From Clostridia bacterium (GTDB taxonomy: Bacteria > Bacillota_A > Clostridia > Oscillospirales > CAG-382): a stretch of DNA of 7,308 nucleotides. The position numbers and the translations under genes were made by a program. The stretch lies in contig JAGACN010000114.1 in the NCBI GenBank assembly GCA_017614095.1, positions 1 to 7,308 of the forward strand, given 5' to 3'. The first letter of the stretch is position 1, and each line of letters begins with the position of its first letter. Positions 4,707-7,308 of the stretch are shown piece after piece. The notes under the pieces are model-generated. The model did not search any database, had not been told where the DNA came from, and worked only from the letters and a program-made list of their open reading frames with translations.

Positions 4707-5840
4707 TCATTCCGCAGCCGGTCCGTCTTCGCCTTCTCCGGCAGATTCCTTTGTCTGTTCCATCAGTTCTTCGAATTTCCCGCGGCAGCGCCGGAAGGCG
4801 TCCATCACCTTCGGATTGAAGGCGCCGCATTCGCCGCCCTGGATCATCTCGTAAGCGCGTTCGCTCGTAAAGGCCTTTTTGTAGACGCGGTCGGTCGTCA
4901 GGGCATCGTAGCAGTCCGCGACGGAAACGATCTGCGCGGCGATCGGGATCTCGTCTCCGACCAGTCCGCACGGATAGCCGCGGCCGTCCCATTTTTCATG
5001 ATGGAACAGGCAGATCTGCCGGCAGAGGTCCAGATATTCCCGGTCCCACAGATCCGGACAGCTGTCCAGGATCTCAACGCCGAATTTGCTGTGCTGCTTG
5101 ATGATCTCGAATTCCTCCGGCGTCAGCCGGCCGGGCTTCAGCAGGACCGCGTCCGAGATCTTGATCTTTCCGATGTCGTGCATCGCGCTGGCGTGGTAGA
5201 TGGAATCCACCATATGGTCGGTGATGCCGTATTCCGGATAATGGTCGCGGATGTCCTCCGCCAGGATGCGGGAGTAGCCTTTGACGCGCTTGATGTGCGT
5301 GCCGCTTTCCATGCTCCGCGCTTCGACCACGTTGGCCAGCAGCTCGATGATCCGTTCGTTCATCTCCTCCAGCCGCCGGTTGTTCCTCTTCAGTTCCTCC
5401 GCCTGCTCGCGTAAGATGGCCGTCTGTTCGGCCACTTTTTCCTCGAGGCGGTCCTTGTACGTGGACAGTGAAACGGCGTTCTTCACGCGCTTGAGCACCA
5501 GATCGGGCGAGAAGGGCTTTTTGACGAAATCGGTCACGCCCATCGTGAGGCATTTCTCCTCCGCGGCGAAATCCGTCTCTCCGCTGATGATGAGGACCGG
5601 GAACTGATGGATGCGCCCGGTGCGGGTCAGTTCCTCGAGCACCTGGTATCCGTCCATGGCCGGCATCATCAGGTCCAGCAGCAGAACGGCCACGCGGTCG
5701 GCGTTCTGTCCGATGGCGTCCAGCGCCTCCCGGCCGTTTTCGGCCTGAAGGATGGTGAATTCGCCCGCCAGCATCTCCGACAGTATTTCGCGGTTCAGTT
5801 CGACGTCATCCACGATGACAGCGATGTTTCGAATGGACAT
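4707..5840 (-). CDS. Response regulator with HD-GYP output (probable cyclic-di-GMP phosphodiesterase)
   Basis: The protein has 377 residues with a receiver domain at about 5-122. The acidic pair is Asp11/Asp12, the phosphorylated residue is Asp56 (LLLDLMMP), Ser86 is the switch residue and Lys108 lies in VKKPF. A charged coiled-coil linker (about 127-168) carries the signal to an HD-GYP domain (about 170-355). The metal and substrate residues of active family members all appear: Glu178 and His182, His221/Asp222 with Lys225 (HDIGK), His250, His280/His281, the GYP motif at 288-290 and Asp309 in VADCYDA. Such enzymes linearise cyclic-di-GMP, lowering this messenger and often favouring motility over surface attachment. 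An acidic tail (about 365-377) ends the protein. Start ATG 5840 has GTGAGGA seven bases upstream. It follows corA by 42 bases with no terminator between and precedes the Hpt gene by 16. Enzyme activity is inferred from intact motifs. Confidence 0.95.
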   Translation of the reverse strand: MSIRNIAVIVDDVELNREILSEMLAGEFTILQAENGREALDAIGQNADRVAVLLLDLMMPAMDGYQVLEELTRTGRIHQFPVLIISGETDFAAEEKCLTMGVTDFVKKPFSPDLVLKRVKNAVSLSTYKDRLEEKVAEQTAILREQAEELKRNNRRLEEMNERIIELLANVVEARSMESGTHIKRVKGYSRILAEDIRDHYPEYGITDHMVDSIYHASAMHDIGKIKISDAVLLKPGRLTPEEFEIIKQHSKFGVEILDSCPDLWDREYLDLCRQICLFHHEKWDGRGYPCGLVGDEIPIAAQIVSVADCYDALTTDRVYKKAFTSERAYEMIQGGECGAFNPKVMDAFRRCRGKFEELMEQTKESAGEGEDGPAAE

Positions 5841-5882
5841 TGTCTTTTCCTCACAATCGGATGAGATTGAAAAAGCGCAAGA

Positions 5883-6818
5883 TCAGAACCATTTCTTCTT
5901 CTTTGCGATGAACACGAGCAGCCCGACCAGTCCGAAGGCAAGAAGAATGACGTACAGATAACCCCATTTCCAGGTGAATTCCGGCATGGACTGGAAATTC
6001 ATCCCGTACCATCCGACCAGGATCGTCAGCGGGAAGAAGATGGTCGTAAGCACGGTCAGATAGTTCATGTTCCGGTTCGCCTTGAGATCCAGGTGCGCGA
6101 AATACGCGTCCGTGATGTGCTCCAGATCCCCCGCCATCGAGTCCACGTCCGCCTTCAGCCGGGTGATCCGGCTGATCAGGTTGGAGATGTGCATCAGCGG
6201 CTCCGTGGCGAACATGTCGTTCTCGTTCGTTTCCAGTTCTTCCAGCACGTCCAGGTACTGCTCGTACAGATTGTGCATCCGGCTGATCTTCTTTTTCTTT
6301 TCGAGCATCGTCCGGTTCATGTCCGAAGGGATGTCCCCTTCCAGCACGTCTTCCTCCAATGCGTTCACTTCCGAACGCAGAGACTCGATGATCCCGATGT
6401 CCGCGGACATCAGCTCGTTGAAGAAGGACAGCACCAGCCGCTCCAGATTCATGGACTGCGGCGAGAACCGGCGGATCGCCTTTTCGAAGACGGCGCGCGA
6501 GGAATCGTCCTGATCGGACACGTTGACCACCAGGAACAGATTGCCGCGCAGAAAGACCGCCAGCGAATCGTCCTCGAACGGGTCCGCCCGGTCGAACACC
6601 TTCAGTTCGAAAAAGGTGTAGTCCGGATAGATCTCCGCGCCGGTGCGGAACGCGCCGGCCGCTTCCCGACAGGCCGCGACGGCGGCCTCGCCGAATCCGA
6701 ACAGCTCCCGGTTCTCCGACAGCTCTTCCGCCGTCATATAGTCCGCGTGCAGGCACGTGCTGTTCCGGTCGTAGTCCGTCACCGGTATTTCGTCGTATCC
6801 GTTTCCGTATCGAATCAT
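5883..6818 (-). CDS. corA: CorA-family divalent cation transporter
   Basis: This 311-residue member of the CorA (2-TM-GxN) family forms pentameric channels for Mg2+ and sometimes Co2+, Ni2+ or Zn2+. A large cytoplasmic domain with long charged helices (about 120-250) precedes two helices at the C-terminus (about 254-270 and 287-304). The signature YGMNF, with GMN at 272-274 and MPE at 278-280, lies in the loop between them, and the protein ends in a basic AKKKKWF tail. All are hallmarks of the family. I chose ATG 6818 because GGGGAG lies about eight bases upstream. An in-frame ATG at 6860 would add 14 residues but lies only about eight bases after the predicted transcription start and has a poor ribosome site. 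The gene heads the unit with the response regulator. The ion carried cannot be told from sequence, and the symbol denotes the family rather than proven Mg2+ transport. Confidence 0.93.
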   Translation of the reverse strand: MIRYGNGYDEIPVTDYDRNSTCLHADYMTAEELSENRELFGFGEAAVAACREAAGAFRTGAEIYPDYTFFELKVFDRADPFEDDSLAVFLRGNLFLVVNVSDQDDSSRAVFEKAIRRFSPQSMNLERLVLSFFNELMSADIGIIESLRSEVNALEEDVLEGDIPSDMNRTMLEKKKKISRMHNLYEQYLDVLEELETNENDMFATEPLMHISNLISRITRLKADVDSMAGDLEHITDAYFAHLDLKANRNMNYLTVLTTIFFPLTILVGWYGMNFQSMPEFTWKWGYLYVILLAFGLVGLLVFIAKKKKWF

Positions 6819-6874
6819 GTCGGTCACTCCCCGTGGGACACGGACCTGTTCGGCCCGCATTCTTTTCCGTTTAC

Positions 6875-6903
6875 ATTATACAATTTCTTTCGGCCGTCTG
6901 CAA
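6875..6903 (-). promoter_or_regulatory. Probable promoter of the corA/response regulator/Hpt/msrA unit
   Basis: On the minus strand a perfect TATAAT (6880-6875) is preceded, 17 bases upstream, by TTGCAG (6903-6898), a weak -35 box that keeps the important TTG. Transcription would start near 6868. A CAGAC pentamer occurs twice at a 10-base spacing in this upstream part (around 6908-6895). The weak -35 box would suit an activated promoter, but that is inference. Confidence 0.6.
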
Positions 6904-6915
6904 GAGTCTGGCGGC

Positions 6916-6945
6916 AAAAAGAGGAAAACGAGCCCTATTTTTCCT
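6916..6945 (-). terminator. Weak candidate terminator of the right-edge gene
   Basis: On the minus strand, AGGAAAA (6945-6939) pairs with TTTTCCT (6928-6922) across a 10-base loop, then C and five T residues (6920-6916). It overlaps the TAG stop of the right-edge gene. The stem is AT-rich and therefore weak, so read-through into corA is possible. Confidence 0.3.
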
Positions 6946-7308
6946 TCCGGTTGGGCAGGAGCAGCAGCATGGACGTCTTCTTCCGGTAGTCCTCGTAATC
7001 TTCCCGGCGGGCCAGATTGTGCTTTTCCATCATCGGAATGGAAACGGTCAGGAAGAGCGCGAGAATGGACAGAAAGCCGAGTCCGCGGTACCAGTCGGCC
7101 GGGCAGCAGGCGGCGAAATACAGGTACAGCCCCGTCCAGAAGGTCATTTCGCCCAGATAGTTCGGATGGCGGGAATATGTCCACACCGAAAGATCACAGG
7201 TCCGTTTTTCGCCCGCGTGTTCCGCCAGGAAGCGGTGGATGGCCCGGTCGGATACGTACTCCAAACCGACCGCGGCCAGCATGACGGCCGCTCCGGCCAG
7301 GGACAGCG
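6935..7308 (-). CDS. DUF1295/steroid 5-alpha-reductase-like membrane protein (N-terminus cut by window edge)
   Basis: Only the C-terminal 123 residues are visible; the frame is open through base 7308, so the start lies outside. An ATG at 7282 is internal, not the start, because hydrophobic in-frame codons (LSLAGAAV) precede it and continue a membrane helix. The key motif is W-x-Y-SRHPNYLGE, followed by a hydrophobic helix (MTFWTGLYLYF). Further on come a second helix (LGFLSILALFLTVSIP), the MMEK segment and the closing EDYRKKTS block. This order is typical of DUF1295 proteins, relatives of steroid 5-alpha-reductases and isoprenylcysteine carboxyl methyltransferases. The arginine- and histidine-rich motif in those relatives helps bind the cofactor. 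The substrate is unknown. It stops 116 bases before the chosen corA start, with only a weak terminator between. Confidence 0.87.
   Translation of the reverse strand, partial: LSLAGAAVMLAAVGLEYVSDRAIHRFLAEHAGEKRTCDLSVWTYSRHPNYLGEMTFWTGLYLYFAACCPADWYRGLGFLSILALFLTVSIPMMEKHNLARREDYEDYRKKTSMLLLLPNRKEK

Noticed and set aside
3892..4854. A plus-strand open frame of 320 codons opposite msrA, the Hpt gene and the end of the response regulator
   Set aside because: It spans three genes with clear family motifs and gives a low-complexity Arg/Ser/Pro-rich translation.
5841..5882. Possible terminator between corA and the response regulator
   Set aside because: Only a 5-bp CAATC/GATTG stem is found, with no T-run after it. 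Continued transcription is more likely.
5851..6756. A minus-strand open frame of 301 codons in a second frame within corA
   Set aside because: The corA frame carries the GMN signature and proper membrane helices. The other frame gives an Arg/Gly-rich sequence typical of frame-shifted GC-rich coding DNA.
6093..6989. A plus-strand open frame of 298 codons opposite corA
   Set aside because: It is antisense to corA and runs over its promoter into the next gene, and its product is rich in His, Gln, Val and Arg without a domain.
1..7308. CRISPR arrays, tRNA genes, insertion sequences, attachment sites, toxin-antitoxin or defence genes
   Set aside because: No regularly spaced repeats, tRNA-like folds, transposase motifs or long terminal repeats were seen. 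The genes present are housekeeping, surface and signalling types.

Overview
This window looks like chromosomal DNA from a moderately GC-rich member of the Bacillota, probably a clostridial lineage. No taxon can be named from the sequence alone. Three things point this way: near-consensus housekeeping (sigma-A type) promoters of the TTGACA-17-TATAAT kind, strong GGAGG/GAGG ribosome binding sites, and a class D sortase, a family typical of Gram-positive bacteria. No tRNA, rRNA, CRISPR array, insertion sequence or phage gene is visible. Gene density is high, and the longest stretch without a gene is about 260 bases.

Left part (1-2606), all on the minus strand. A two-gene unit runs right to left: a class D sortase, then a four-helix membrane protein of unknown function. 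It starts at a recognisable promoter (2641-2668) and ends at a clear intrinsic terminator (915-944). Downstream on the same strand, a second unit begins with a very strong promoter and phased A-tracts. It encodes an exported or membrane-anchored protein with a carboxypeptidase-regulatory-like beta domain, cut by the left edge of the window. These genes suggest cell-surface work, with the sortase attaching proteins to the envelope. No sortase substrate can be identified inside the window.

Middle part (2607-4338). A divergent promoter region separates the sortase unit from a plus-strand, membrane-anchored esterase of the alpha/beta-hydrolase fold (esterase D/feruloyl-esterase type). That esterase converges on msrA with only 6 bases between the stop codons. 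Each of the two genes appears to carry the other's transcription terminator inside its coding sequence, which would make the two transcripts overlap antisense.

Right part (3808-7308), all on the minus strand. Four closely spaced genes run right to left: a CorA-type divalent cation transporter, a response regulator with an HD-GYP cyclic-di-GMP phosphodiesterase output, a single-domain histidine phosphotransfer (Hpt) protein, and peptide-methionine sulfoxide reductase MsrA. A promoter-like sequence lies before corA, and the last three genes are separated by 1-16 bases, so one operon is likely. The receiver protein and the Hpt protein fit a phosphorelay that controls c-di-GMP breakdown; its histidine kinase is not in the window. 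At the right edge is the C-terminal part of a DUF1295/steroid-reductase-like membrane protein.

No wholly new system stands out. The most notable points are the reciprocal embedded terminators of the convergent pair, the operator-like inverted repeat around the esterase -10 box, the palindromes and phased A-tracts before the left-edge gene, and the compact REC-HD-GYP/Hpt pair.
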